A stretch of 64,000 nt of DNA from positions 418,141-482,140 of the forward strand of contig MEHQ01002813.1 in NCBI GenBank assembly GCA_008828725.1. Reading direction: 5' to 3'. Source of the stretch: Saccharina japonica. Lineage: Eukaryota > Sar > Phaeophyceae > Laminariales > Laminariaceae. Under the pieces are notes generated by a model. That model was not told where the DNA came from. It made no database searches and saw nothing but the letters and a program-made list of their open reading frames with translations. Within the stretch, counting starts at the first letter, position 1; each line of letters starts with the position of its first letter. Below are positions 31,710 through 44,383 of this stretch, in pieces. A program made the position numbers and the translations under genes.

Positions 31710-33312
31710 ACTGTACTACTGTAATAGGTTGACTTTTGTTTACCTTGTTTCAGTACACCGCCGTATATGCAACCGACTTCGAGAAAATTATACGCACAGC
31801 ACAATCAGTACGGCGATCAATCGCATTGACTCGTACAAAGGGCTACGAAACGAATGACCCCCACATTGCGGTAAACCGCCAACATATGGGGGTTGCAAAT
31901 GTATTGGGTAGCGTAGCTCCGCACGTGAGTCTCTCTAGTCACCGCCCCCCCCCTCCCTACCATATATCGCCCGGAAACGGTTGTTCCAATCCCAACTTCT
32001 GCCTCTGTTCGTTTGCACGAGGCCGACCCCTTCGTGAGAAAGAAAAACTATTCCGTCAAAAATAATATGTGTACGCGTACGAACCATGCACGCACATAAT
32101 ATACTCGTGCTCGTGGACCACGAGAACAGAACTCTCTTGTCGAGAAAAATACGTCGTACACAGACAGGCAAATTCACAACGAACGAAAAACAAAACCACG
32201 AAACATAAACATGAGACGTAAAACGGTTTCTCCGACATGGTCGGAGAAAAGAGCTTACCGATTGAGACGAGGAGGAGGCCAAAAGGAGACTATCTCTGTA
32301 TGGCCCTGAGCTGTGCGTTGACGCCGGGTGGGTAGAAGAAGGAGAGCTATGTACGAGACCGAGAGGGCACAGGAAGGAGTAGTAGTACCACAGCAGCAGC
32401 AGTACAATAGTGAACGAAAGGCGCGATGATGGTGTCCACAGAGAGCACGTTGTGGAATATAATACGCTTCTTGATTTTTACTGGAAGACACGTTCTGCCT
32501 TTTATCTGAGGTCTGGTTCGGGATCCACTTAAAAGTGAATATGGGGCTGGGGGGTGGGGGCGCACACAGCAGTGAATTCGTAGTAAATATGTAAATGTGG
32601 GAATATTAAGTCGCTCTTTACTCGATATCCCATTATACTGCCTGCACTGCTTGTGCTACGTCTACTTTTTAATCGTATCAAGAGTGGGTATAATATACCT
32701 GGAACCAGGTACGAATACCACATTGGGGCGATGGGTTAACGAGAATAACACACCTGTCAGGAATAGGGACGGAAAAATAAGGGATGTTTGGATTTCAATA
32801 TGAATATCGAAGTGTACATAAATTACCGTCCAGAGTGAGTGGTACATACGTACGGTACGAAGTAGAATCTATACGAACCCCCAACCGCGCCTGGCTGTGC
32901 CGCAAGGTCGCAAGCGTTCCAATTTGACGGAACTCTTGAGAGATACTGGAGGAGTTTCCGAAGTTTCCTTACGATCTCACGATGCATACGAATCGTTTGG
33001 CCCACCTTGAATTATTCTCCGTACGTATTGTTTCACGAATATATGTACTGATGCAGAACGCAGATAGCTCGGCAACGGTATCCCAAGAATGCACAATAAT
33101 AATGAAATCCAGAAATAGGAAAGATCTAAAGATACTGCGGTATGTCCATACGTACATACCGGTATCAATAGACCTATTTGAAACTCGAGCTTATGCCTTA
33201 TGTCCTTCCAAAGGGAAGAGTCAGGCCATTGAATATTTGGCACTATAGAGCCACATTTACCGCAACGTCTAAAACTCAGCATATGCCATTTTTTTTAAAA
33301 ACGGTGGATCTT

Positions 33313-33975
33313 TTACGAAGGACACTGACATAATTTTCCAGGATTTATTCTTCTTTTGGGCTTTCCACTTTCAGCAGCACGCGTTCGTGATGAGGGACTT
33401 TTTTGTGTTGTGTGCTCGGAGAGTGCACACCAGGCTTGAGCACGTGCAGGTGCTGGCATAGTCAAAGCAAGTGAAGGCAAAGCTTGAGGGCCTGCTGGGC
33501 CGGGCCCATCACGGAACGAGGTGGCAGCGTTTGGGGCGCAGGGGCCGTCCGGACCCAACACACCATGCGCACGCTCACCACCCGTAACCTGGGCGTTGGT
33601 GCACGGCATGTCTGTGCGCAAGCCCAGCGGCTGGCGCACACCGGCCCCGGTGTTGAATCCGGGAAGGCGGGGAGGAGAACCGTAGCTGTTGACGCTCGGA
33701 CGTAGACCGATGAACTGGGGTGACCTCGGCTGTGCGGGATAACCCTCGCCGGTGGCAGCACGCCTGCTGTTTTGGTAGCCTCCTGGTAGCGGGTCCATGC
33801 TCGTACTATGGGCAGTTTGCTCGGGCGTAGGCCGTAAGTCGAGGGTAGTTGTGCTGCTGCCCTGTGCTGCTTTGCTTTTAGTCCTGTGATGCTTGTGCCC
33901 TGCTGTGGTGCTTCGATTGTAGGATAAATTGCTGAGAAACTTCCCACCAAGTAAAACTTATGTACTTGCTCGAAA
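33313..33975 (-). CDS. Unrecognised Pro/Gly/Ser-rich open frame
   Basis: This frame is open for about 220 codons; from its internal ATG at 33798 it encodes 161 residues (MDPLPGGYQNSRRAATGEG to PGKLCQCPS). It is the longest open frame between 25 and 40 kb that is not simple repeat. No domain is recognised. The composition (P, G, S, R, A) could equally come from a GC-rich non-coding stretch. The upstream part of the frame has no ATG, so it could also be an exon. The plus-strand frame over the same bases is taken as its shadow. Confidence 0.3.
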
Positions 33976-34239
33976 AAGTGACCAAGTACATATTTTGAGA
34001 AGAGCCAAATATCACGCTGGTCGTTATGTCGAAAATAAGCGCCTATTTTGGCGACGTTTGAAACTCGATATGACCTTTTTTCGGGAAGAACCATATATAA
34101 GCTCCTATTTTGAGTTTCAAATAGCTCTAATAGAACATCTTAGTCTCACACAACAATGAATAGTATACGGTTTACGGTTGGTTTACGGTTTGAAATCCAG
34201 AAATTGAAGAAAAAATCCAAAGATGTGGTCCGGATATAC

Positions 34240-35085
34240 CTGCAGTGTGTGTTGCCTTCACATTAAACTCGTTCTTTCTACTCAACCACGTCAGTACACC
34301 CAGTGCCTGTCCTGATTCCCAATCTTAGAGAGATACAAATTATGTGGTCACAGACTTTTTTTTTTTTTTTTTTTTGTCCATCCCATTTATTATCTTCGCA
34401 CTTCCGTCTTTCTCCCTCCCTAGTCGTAACTCAGATCCGGGGTCACAAAGTAGGCTCCTCTCCCTCCTCCCCCACTACGGTTCTTGCCTTGCATTTTTAT
34501 CGCGAGAAGATTTCAGCACTTTCTTCCCTCGTCAACTCTCGTCGAATTTTGCTTACTCGCGCTATAATATGCGCTCTCGACAGACGGTGTCATTTGAGAA
34601 TAAAAACCCCCATGGGGAGAATCGAACCCTCGACATCCGGGCCTACAGGCTTCGTGGCTACCAGTTAGACCACCGGGGCGACCTGTGAAACAGAGAAAAA
34701 CCAAAACAAAATACGTATAACGCAATTTAATGGGTAAAGCAAGTGAGATGCTTAACGTACTGGGAACGAGAACACAACGACACGAGCCGACCAAAAATTA
34801 AGAACAAAAAGACAAATAAAACGAATTATGAAATTAAATAGAATACAAATGACGCAAATGACGCCCAGGGAGACATAAGCGCCCCTAGAAGAAAAACACA
34901 CGTGCCCAAGAGGAACAGATAACTGCTGCACGGGCGAGGCAACACGAAAAAGAGGAAGACACGCCGGCATAGAATGGAAACAAAGGGAGAAACAAGGGAA
35001 AAAAAAGCAAGAAAGAAGACACGAAAGAGGAAAAGAGAGAAATCGTTCTCAAGGCGAGCTCAAGGCGATGGCAACAGTAGTGTTC
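34240..35085. repeat. Dispersed repeat, copy carrying the SINE
   Basis: Matches 37140-37625 from TTCACATTAAAC through GAGATACAAATTATGTGGTC, is interrupted by the SINE, and resumes with AACAGAGAAAA. It continues through GCGCCCCTAGAAGAAAA and CAAGAGGAACAGATAACTGC to AATCGTTCTCAAG. No coding content is apparent. Confidence 0.82.
34356..34683 (-). mobile_element. tRNA-headed SINE, complete, with 20-base A tail
   Basis: On the minus strand it begins GGTCGCCCCGGTGGTCTAAC. Boxes A (GGTCTAACTGG) and B (GGTTCGATTCT) lie in the first 75 bases, and it ends in 20 A. It interrupts a longer repeat whose other copy (37140-37615) lacks it, so both borders are known: left after GTCACAGACT, right before TGTGAAACAGAG. 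It is best read as an inserted tRNA-derived element, not a functional tRNA: the acceptor stem pairs poorly and a body and tail are attached. Confidence 0.88.
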
Positions 35086-36240
35086 TGTATACGAGTACTC
35101 GTATAGTTATTAGGATGTAAAGTGAAACCCATGAGCAAGAAGTTGTCATTGCTTCGTAAGTCTACGATACGAGTATACGGGATACGAGATGCCCCTGGTA
35201 CAAAGTACAGCATCAGGAGTATTGGTACACTCTGGACGGAAATTTAACAACCGTTTGTATATTGATATTGATGAAGAGACGCACCTTACATTTCCGTCTG
35301 AAGTATGAGCAACCTGGCATCAAATAGTATGTGTGAACGCGGGGTTGGAGAGACATCTACTAGGGGGGTGGACAAAGGGTGACCCGAACCCGAACCCTTT
35401 GCGAGTGGTCAGTGCTTGCTTGGCCAATCAGAGTGCCTAATTAGCTACCTTAGGAAGATCCACTAACAGTGTTTGTCCACTACTGCATCTACTAACTACA
35501 CGTACTTTACTTTTATCCCGCCGCCGCCACCGCCGCCACCATCTCCGCCGAAGCCCTTGATGTGTAGGGCTACGTACGTACGTATAATATGCATGATGTG
35601 TATGTACGTAGGGATCTTTGATCTTCTCCAAGAGTTTCTTCAACGCGGATAACATTATATCATATTATATGTATACGAGTACAAGTAGCTGGAACATCAT
35701 TCATACATTGTAAAGAGCGCAAACAACTGCTGTACGTATGATATATGACGTATATATACCATCATTGGTTGTGACAATCCAAGATCCTTATACGTACAAG
35801 TACCAAGACTTCCCCCCACCACCCCGTCTCGAAAGGGATGCATGCGTGGTCAATGGTCGAATGACCCAAAAAGGGCAAGCAACAAATGAGTACGCCCCGC
35901 CCCCCCGCCTTCAAAACGGCCTAAAGTAGTACTCGTACACGTTACCATCAACGACGACGAATGTTTCTCCGCCATAATGACAATGGCCCTTGCCGCCGGC
36001 AATCGGTGTGTATAGCAGCAGTTGGACCACATTATTAATGATAGATGTAGAGTACACGCGATCGAAGTATCACACGCAACACGCACAACGTGAACTAAAA
36101 TAGGTCAGGTTCTACATAATATATATAAAAAAGCTGGAGGTCGAAGCCCAGGATGTCTCAATAATATCCCGTGATTCAGGGTGATTTTGTATTTACTGTC
36201 TGTCCAAGGGTATGCGCGGATCTGAATCCCAGACACCCCA

Positions 36241-36479
36241 CGTGCGGTAAGGTATCGACTCGACTAGCCCTTCAAATATATTACGTGTTTTAGTTTGTTT
36301 GTTTGTTTCTTGTTAAGTTATGCAGGGGAGAGGTAGTACCGGCTCTTGACACCTTTCTTTTATGAGAGTAGGAAGGAGATGGCAGAAGGTGTGACACGGT
36401 CCCCGTATCGGTCTTGTAGAAGAGACGGGAACCTGGTATTGTCATCGACTTGAGAACGATTTTACTCTTTTCCTCTCTC
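36241..36479 (+). repeat. 239-base perfect inverted repeat, left arm
   Basis: From CGTGCGGTAAGGTATCGACT to TTTTACTCTTTTCCTCTCTC. Read base by base, it is identical to the reverse complement of 37579-37817. It contains a (GTTT)n run. No coding frame is evident. Confidence 0.92.
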
Positions 36480-37139
36480 TTACCTCCCCCTATATTGGAG
36501 CGGAAGAACCGGACCGTTGTGATCCCACGAATAATAATCAAGTCAAACTATTTTTTAACACCCCGTCCCCCCGCCGCCCCCTCCCGCCCGCCCCCCCTTC
36601 CCCCCCACATAGCGAAACAAAAATAGCGGTCTCTAAAAACAAGCTTTTCATAAAAAAGGGCAAACAAAAAACGAAAAAAAAATGGTTTTCGCTCATTTCG
36701 TCCTGTGATCACAGCGATCCGGTTTGTTTTTCATTCTGACCTTCCTACGAGGAGTATGGTGTCGTTTTCTCTTTTTTTTTTACGCCCTTGGTCTATCAGT
36801 AGTATCAGTACATACGGCGTCATCAACTAATATGTTTTACGTGGTGTGTATGGTACGCGCTACAGCAGTAGTTGCGACCTATTTCTTATTTTCCGGAGAC
36901 CGAAAAAGCTGGCAGCCACAATATTATACTACCAGTACCTATCCATATTGTGCGAAAGGACCCACAGCAGTGCCATCTTCCGAACATCAAAATATATGTT
37001 CGGCCCAAGGGGTGCGAGGTATGGCCTCTCTTTTGCACGTGCGTACGTTCTGTCTTCGGGTTTCTTGCTACTCCGCTGTCTTCAACAAACACAAAAAGCG
37101 AGTAGTATCGACTGATCGGTAGAACTCACAGCTGTCGTG

Positions 37140-37625
37140 TACTTTGTGTGTGTTGTCTTCACATTAAACCCGTGCATTCTACTCAACCACATCATCAGTA
37201 CACCCAGTGTCTGTCCTGATGCTTAATCCTAGAGAGATACAAATTATGTGGTCACAGACTGCGAAAAACAGAGAAAAAAACAAAACACGATAAACGCAAA
37301 TGAATGGGCGCAGGAAGAGAGGTGTTACCGGGTACGATAACACAACTCGACACGAGCCGAACAAAAAGATAAGAACAAAGATACAATGAAAAACGAATTA
37401 TGAAATAAAACATAATACAACTGACGCAAGGAGACAGAAGCGCCCCTAGAAGAAAAGCACACGTGCCCAAGAGGAACAGATAACTGCTGCACGGGCGAAG
37501 CAACACGAAGAAGAGGAAAACACCGGCATAGGGCGGAAACAAAGGGAGACACAAGGCAAAAAGCAAGAAAGAAGACACGAGAGAGGAAAAGAGTAAAATC
37601 GTTCTCAAGTCGATGACAATACCAG
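37140..37625. repeat. Dispersed repeat, copy without the SINE
   Basis: It is collinear with 34240-35085 minus the SINE (GTCACAGACT is followed directly by GCGAAAAACAGAG). Its right end overlaps the 239-base inverted repeat arm. Confidence 0.82.
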
Positions 37626-37817
37626 GTTCCCGTCTCTTCTACAAGACCGATACGGGGACCGTGTCACACCTTCTGCCATCTCCTTCCTACTCTCATAAAA
37701 GAAAGGTGTCAAGAGCCGGTACTACCTCTCCCCTGCATAACTTAACAAGAAACAAACAAACAAACTAAAACACGTAATATATTTGAAGGGCTAGTCGAGT
37801 CGATACCTTACCGCACG
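37579..37817 (-). repeat. 239-base perfect inverted repeat, right arm
   Basis: Exact reverse complement of 36241-36479, separated by about 1.1 kb. Bases immediately outside differ (CCCCA on the left, ATCTA on the right), so no target duplication is visible. Confidence 0.92.
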
Positions 37818-38041
37818 ATCTACCATTTCGTTTCTGCATTCGTCGACAGCTGTATCAGTACGGCCGCCCCTGCCCCCCCCCCCTCTCCTTGTCGCCTCTC
37901 TTGGCGTCCTCAGCTGCGTGCCGTAGCCGGCTCTTCCCCGCTTCGGTCCTGTGCCACCTCGCCGTGAAATGGACCGCCGCCTCAACGACCCCTCGACACC
38001 ACACCCCACTCTTCTTAGCTGCCCTCGGCCATATTGCCGTC

Positions 38042-38291
38042 GACGAATGCTACGATAGAGGTGCTTCATGTTTTTTCTGAGCTCCTAACTTGAGGAGCTC
38101 TGTAGGTCACCGAAAACTAGGGTTCGGAGGAAATTGAAAGTGCTACGTACCTGATAAACAACCCCATGATCCGAGTCTACTGTTCAAAATAGTGTAACAC
38201 AAGGCTGAAAGTCCGACGAGTTGGGTTAAGGAGCCCGATCGTTCAGAACTCGTTTGAGCCAAAACGTGCTACCTTTATTGTAGCACGCGTC
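38042..38291 (+). mobile_element. MITE-A copy, intergenic
   Basis: Ends GACGAATGCTACGATAGAGG and CTTTATTGTAGCACGCGTC, 250 bases, interior in family order. Confidence 0.78.
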
Positions 38292-39339
38292 TCAGGAGCA
38301 ATATACACAGCCCACAAGCGTCCATGGGGGCCCGTACCTCATGCAGGGCGCCATTGCTGCCCCCACGTTCGTGGTGAGGACTGTCGTGTCGGATACGATA
38401 CCTCCCCAGACGTCGCAGTCCCCGGTGGGCTGCTTGTTGCTGTGGTACCCTGACCACGGACACACAGCAGTGGTACCTATATACACATGCGGAATCTGAC
38501 GCGCAAGGGTTTGCTGCAGAAGTTTCTGCTCTCACATTGATGCGCCCCCGCCGTACAGGAAACCTTTCGCCAAAACCCGTTGACAGCACACTGATGTATT
38601 GTGCTCTGGTAGATGCCCCAATGTCTCTTGCAATGTCACCGTTGTTCAGGGCTCACGCAGCAGTGTCGCGGCCAGGTCCCTCTCTACGAGGGCGCCAGAC
38701 TTCACTGAGGCGGCGCGTGACATGCCGTTGGTCAAGAGAACCGCACCTCCGAGCCCGAGGCTGGGCTGCACAATTGTCTAATGTCGAAGTTTTGCGCTAG
38801 TGAGACCCGTCATGAGTGTCATACAATCACAAGACTTCGACAGTAGACGATTGATCATCGCAGGGTCGGTTCAAAGGTGCAGTACTCTTGGCCATCGCCA
38901 CGGCAGACGCAGGCACAGGGAAGTGAGACACTGTCGGAGGCAGGGGCAGGGCCGCGACAGTGTGAATCTTGTGTCATGGTGACATGGCGAGAGAGTTTGC
39001 GCCCGCAACCAGTGTATTGGCCAACGTTGGTTTGAAACAGCGAATACTCTGTAGGATGGGCGTGTATGAAAATGAGAGTTGGGGGTTTTCGAATAGACTC
39101 CTGGTCGCAATCACATCGGAGCCCTGGTACTGTAGAGGGGACACTTATAAGTAGTTGTAGTTCAGCAGCCGTTCAGAGCAACTGCGCCAAGTGACTGCCC
39201 TGTTTCTTTGCAGTCTTGAACGTGTATGCACCGAGATAGTATAGCATGGCTAACTCTATCACTATATTGAGGTACAGAGTCACCCTCCCGAGTGTGGCTC
39301 AAGCGCTGACGATAAAATTGAGGTAGCCCCCCTAGTCAC

Positions 39340-39700
39340 TGTAAAAGCGCCACACCTCCAGGTGATATTGTGAGGGTATTACCTGCTGAGCTATAGGGGT
39401 AAAAGATCGATCGATTACCCAGCCCAGGGTAATCCTTATAACACTCTCCCCCCCTCTGAACGGCGGGATATTTGGGACGTCGGTACCGTATACGGCCGTA
39501 CGTTGACCTACCCGCTTCGTTTCAATACCTGGGGAACCAGGGAGACGTGTTATTTGGGGACGCACGCGCAAGCGTTTCTGAAAAAAGAAACGTTCGAAGT
39601 GAGATTCGGACCCGTGTCCTCGACGACGTCAAATGTGAGGGTATTACCGCTGAGCTATAGGGGTAAAATATCGATATTTTACCCCGCCCAGGATAATCCT
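39340..39700 (-). repeat. Pair of tRNA-like A-box elements
   Basis: On the minus strand both copies read CCCCTATAGCTCAGC then GGTAATACCCTCACA (about 39405-39370 and 39665-39630). They are preceded by TTATAAGGATTA and a palindrome (GGGGTAAAATATCGATATTTTACCCC type, 39658-39683). TAGCTCAGCGG is a perfect pol III A box. The second copy also has a B-box-like GGGTCCGAATC 40-50 bases downstream. No full cloverleaf is evident, so a tRNA-derived SINE head is more likely than a tRNA gene. Confidence 0.5.
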
Positions 39701-40237
39701 TATAAGAATACACATGCATATCCCCCGGAAGAGAATATTCAAGCTTCCAGAGTATGTTTGGCCGGGCGCAACTAACCCTTCTCTGCAACGGAACACAGTG
39801 GTATCAACAGTGTGCAAAGTACAACACACGCCTCTTGTAGTGCCAAACCTCACAATTATATATTGCTGCAGCCGGCCGACAGGCAACTTTTTGTACCGTA
39901 CGAACTTCCGATTCACCTTCTATAGCGACGATAATAATCGTCGACCTGAACGCATACCGGTTGATAATTTCCGAGCTCCATTGGTGGACGGATACTATAA
40001 AGTTGTGGGTCTGGAAAAAGTGCGCCAGCGAAGGCCATGGGAACCCCAATGTCGAGAGAAAGTGCGGACTTAGAAGCCACGGGAAAGAGCAAGGGAAGCA
40101 ACCGCATAGACAAAAAAAGAAATGACTCTCATTCCACGGTAGGTATAGGGGTATCGGTTAGTGTTTTCATTCTGGGGCAATATTTTGTCACTGGGACCGG
40201 TTGCGCTCCTCGAGATAACTACCACCGGATAGTGTGA

Positions 40238-40488
40238 GACGCGTGCTACGGTAGAGAGAGCACGTTTTGGCTGATTTTGTTCCTGAATGATCGCATTCCT
40301 TAACCCAAAACCGTCGGACTTTCATTTTAGTGTTGCGCATTATTGTTCATTTTTTAGTTGCCCCATGGGTTTGTTCTTCGGGTAGAACTTTTATTTTCGT
40401 CCAAAATCAGTTTTTGGGTGACGCAAAAAGCTCCTCAAGTGACCACCCTTCTAAGGCTAAAATGGTGCACCTCTACCGCAGCATGTAC
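40238..40488 (-). mobile_element. MITE-A copy, intergenic
   Basis: Begins GACGCGTGCTACGGTAGAGA and ends GGTGCACCTCTACCGCAGCA. It marks roughly where simple-repeat-rich sequence gives way to the older repeat landscape. Confidence 0.72.
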
Positions 40489-41969
40489 CGTGAACACTTC
40501 TAGCCGTATACTTGTTTCAGGGCTGCATAGCGCACAGAAATGTGGGTCGAATTGCGTGAACAAATGTCTTGGAAGCCCTGTGTTCAGGTTACGTGTTGAG
40601 CTCATCATGGGAGCAGATCAGAACACAAGGCATTCTCTCTACTGTGGGGTTAGTCGTGTCTATATCCGACAGGCCCTACGAGGTAGGGGGTTGAATGCCA
40701 AGCCATTGGCAACCATAAGTGTGTATTTAAATGCGCTCTAGTTATTTCGAATGTTTAAATCGGCCAATGGACTCAATCATAGCTCACCTTCCCGCCTGTG
40801 CTCTCGCGGCATTCCACGCAGGCAGCTGCCATCAGGGCGAAGGACATCTGTGCCGTCGTGTGCGTGTGAGCCGGCGGCGACTGTTAGGAAAGGTGCATCA
40901 GTTTACATGTCAGCGTCGGTGACACAACCCATTGTTCGCGCAGGTCTACATCTGTGACATACACATACAGTGCTTGGTTCGGCAGCCAACGCCCTAGTAC
41001 CGGCAAACGCCGCCCGGGAGATGATTACCCGAACATCTCATGAATATATCTAAATCTTGCGATAGCATAAGGCTGAAACATGTATCCAACGCAAACAGCT
41101 CGAGAGAGTGCCGCGCCTTTCCTTCGCGAGAAGACCAGTCAGGTGTACCGCGATATTTCCCCGCTAATCCGTGTTGATGCCGATTTCACGCCATTGGATG
41201 GCAGCTGCTCACTCGGCACCGGCAGGAGGTTAGCCATACGACTCACTGGACCACATTCCCTGCCAGCGAGAAACATGCGAAGATTATAAGTTTCGGTGTG
41301 CATCCGTGGACGTCCAATACAGCTGATAACCAGCGAACCTCAATACACACACCTTTTGGCGTGCTTGTGAACAAGACGGATGGATGTGACATGTACTACC
41401 AGGTAGTGCGTTTAGTCCAAACCGATATCCTACCCTTTTCGAACGGCAAGCTGGGCATCACGCGTCTTGGTCACTATTCGCCAATGGACAAAAACTTTAA
41501 TCGGTTGGCGGTTCGACTCACGACAGCGTATGTAAGCCAGTGCATGGGAGGTCACTGGTATTTGGTTGTCGTTGCTAGCGTTCAGGTGGATGATACTGTA
41601 GAGAGGCCCTATACTATTTTCGAGTGAAGGGCCTCATAACTGTTAGGAGGTACCTCTGCCATTAATCATAATTAGTTTGGCCTAAACGTGATACAGTACA
41701 CCAGGCGCAGCACGCATCCAAACACCGCACGGTGATACACCACGCAGGGTCATCGTGGGTGGGTTAATGTTGTGCTTTTTCACGCTGTGGCACCCTTGGG
41801 AGTTACAAGTGTTGGTATTTGATATAAGGCGAACTTTTGGCACAACGAACATATCAACAGGACACTCGAGGACATGCACTATCCTGGGCTATGCGCAGAG
41901 CGAGTTCTTCAATATCGAAACGCGGCAAGAGAGCTCACGTCCAACCGCGCCAAGAGACCCGGTATGTCG

Positions 41970-42222
41970 TCGGTTATTACAACCAGAATGTGGTCATACG
42001 TTACCCCAAACGCTGCCCACCACCAACTCCTGTTCATGCCCCCTATGCACATGTGTTTGAGCAACGAAGGATCTCGTCGGCTGTCATGACCATAATATAG
42101 TCATACGGAACCCCAAACGCTGCTCACTACTAACTGCAGTTCATGCTCGATATTCTTGAGCAAAGAAGGATATGATCATTTCACCAGAATGTGGTTATAG
42201 GCCCAAACTCTGGTCAATACCA
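41970..42222 (+). repeat. Tandem repeat of about 95-105 bases, 2.5 copies
   Basis: AATGTGGTCATACGTTACCC, ATATAGTCATACGGAACCCC and AATGTGGTTATAGGCCCAAA begin successive units that share CAAACGCTGC, CAGTTCATGC and GAGCAAAGAAGGAT-like segments. Confidence 0.65.
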
Positions 42223-42401
42223 ATATTTTATTATCTCTACGCATGCCTAGCACAAACGGGGTCAGCGCGTCTCGTCTTGTCGCTCACGCTTACTCAACCG
42301 AAACCTTGCCAAGTTGTAGGCGATATCAGGTATTTCCCTGTAATTCGAGACTTCCCCCTCCTAATTTCCCCAAAGCCTCCTGTGCACCAAGGGCGCCCGA
42401 G

Positions 42402-42545
42402 CTAGTCCAAGAACACCTTCGCCATGCGGAGAGGCTTGCACGCCAAACACCAGTGATCACCGAATCGGTGGAAATCACATTCCCCTGAGAAGATATCCCC
42501 GCATTGTGAACACTGGCGGCCGTCGAATTGGTCGAACAAGAGGCT
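42402..42545 (-). pseudogene. LIM-like zinc finger relic, copy A
   Basis: The minus-strand frame is open for about 47 codons up to a TAG: it contains CSQCGDIFSGECDFHRFG then DHWCLACKPL. The spacing C-x2-C-x17-C-x2-C and the aromatic before the third Cys match the second half of a LIM domain. An AG lies just before the open part, so it may be a terminal exon. A broken relative lies at 51895-52010, and a second similar stretch (minus 41.4-41.6 kb versus 49.5-49.7 kb) accompanies both. The identification rests on spacing alone; another treble-clef finger is possible. Confidence 0.35.
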
Positions 42546-44383
42546 TTTGCCGACTTAGGTACCCCGGGTACTGCCGATCCAAATGCGTTGCCCTTGGTTA
42601 CACCATATGTTTATCTGGTGTAGGCAGGGGCAGTGCGTTTGGGTCGGGACTACCCAAGATCGCCACGTCGGAAACGGCCATCCCTTCGACCCACTCGGTG
42701 ACCGCTCATGTTCACACAGCTCGTCTCCCTTCTCACGGAAAAGTTGCTTCGGTCAGTTCGGTGGCCACTCGTGTGTGTCATGCAGGGTTTTCTACTTTTG
42801 GAGCACGCTATCCGATGAGATAGTGCGCCATATGTGCAAGAGCGGTCTGACTGAAACATAAACGTGGCGTTTACCAATAGGAAAATACCCGATCGTCTCT
42901 GCGCTTGACAGTGCTTCTGTTATAAACGGAGGGAGCTGTCTACCATAGGGGCGTACGTTGATCACTTTATGTCAGCACCCCCGTGAGAGACACTGCACCT
43001 TCTCCGGCAAGCCACCCGACAACATAGGCACTCCCCCCACGTGTAGTCCCCTACATCCAATAAAATACTGCCCGCTGATGCGATAACAGACTGATAGAAC
43101 AGCGAAGGGCGGTGAGGATATGGGGCTAGGGTAAGGAGTCTACCCCGACGGTCAGTAACCCATTCAGGCCACTACTATTAGTGGCTCTTCACTCCGCTCA
43201 TAATATAACGCACACACCAATCGTTAGCGCATCAAGCGCCAGTTGCCGACAATCCCGTGAGGGTGCATATCGCGAAAGCAAGGAACAGAAACGCCTACTA
43301 GGATTGCAAATGAACAGAGCAGCCACCCAACCGAGTGGCCCTTAGCGGCTCATAGAACAAGGACCTAAACATGGCCCCGCCTGTCTTAGTAGAACTCCGC
43401 ACTGCTGCTCAAACGAGGAATAACGTCGGTATCACCGGTGTGTGTCCACAATCGGCAGAACCCAAGGCATAACGAGCCTCACGCTCGTTTGGCCGAATCT
43501 AACCCAGTTCCAAGCTGCGGTATAGCCGTCGACGCTCCGTCCTGGGGTCCTGAAGTCATACTGTGGCTGTAGCTCCTCGTTGTTCCTCCCTGTCCCGGGT
43601 AACAGTGGGGTCTTTGATCAATACATGTTAGGGCTTTCATATTCGACTCCGTCAAGGGAACGACGCGTGGCTACCGTTGTTGCGTTGCACCCGCCGAACG
43701 GTAACTATTCCGGAACATGGCATCAACGTTTACAATGCAGTCTGGCGTTTGCAGCTGTGGTTGCGTACAAACGAATACGACCAGTGGGGACAGCGTCAAC
43801 CGTCCACGCCGCCACGGGAAATCGTTCGTGCTGCATGTGCGAGTGGATGGCTGGCTATGCCCTGAGAAATCTCAAGTAGCGTATCATGTTTCGATATGTT
43901 TTTACGTGGCGACACCAGACAAGACGGTGTATATTGAGTCATTTCCGAGCCCAGTTTAGTACCAGAAAGGAGGGGCAGAGAACTCCCGCGTCGTCAACTT
44001 TGGTTAAGCTACCCGTGAGGATAAAATTTACTCAACACCTACCGGGGACTCCCACACACACTCTGGAGTGTATGCATCACACCATTATCGCCCAAACCTC
44101 TACCGTCGAAGTAGACTAACGCCGCGTCTTTTTTTCGGCTCCCGATTATACACCCCCCCCCTGCCCACGAAAGTTTATCGACTCCGTCACACATCCTCGT
44201 ACACTTGCCACTTGCCTGTTCTGTTTGTACTCCCAGTTTCATCCTTAATGCTTGGTGCCCTTGGCGCTTGGCATCGTGGTTGGGCGCGGCTTTGCCTTCT
44301 CACGCGGATGAAAATGCCTGAATGGAGGGCACCAATTTTCCTTCCGTCGATGTTGGCGAACCGCATGCCTTCCTCTACGCCTT

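Larger units (their letters stand above)
24781..33312. other. Region 5' of the complete GDSL gene, no gene recognised
   Basis: It holds AT-rich sequence at 26090-26620 with a long AAT microsatellite, the AGC tract, SINE and MITE relics, a (TTG)n run at 31678-31709 and the mini-ORF pair. ATAAAATAAATTTTATAATA at about 25019 is a possible TATA-like region of the GDSL gene, but nothing fixes a transcription start. Confidence 0.45.

Noticed and set aside
34606..34683. tRNA gene on minus
   Set aside because: A and B boxes are present, but the acceptor stem pairs poorly, the same head with the same body and A tail occurs at 21185-21510, and an empty site exists. It is a SINE head.
36241..37817. LTR retrotransposon with the 239-base repeats as LTRs
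   Set aside because: The repeats are inverted, not direct, and no reverse transcriptase, primer site or polypurine tract was seen between them.
38290..38800. Possible exons of a beta-helix or cysteine-rich protein on minus (GGAVLLTN and VTLQ-like words, a GTACGG donor)
   Set aside because: A stop interrupts the stretch, no second exon with matching phase was found and the motifs are too generic.
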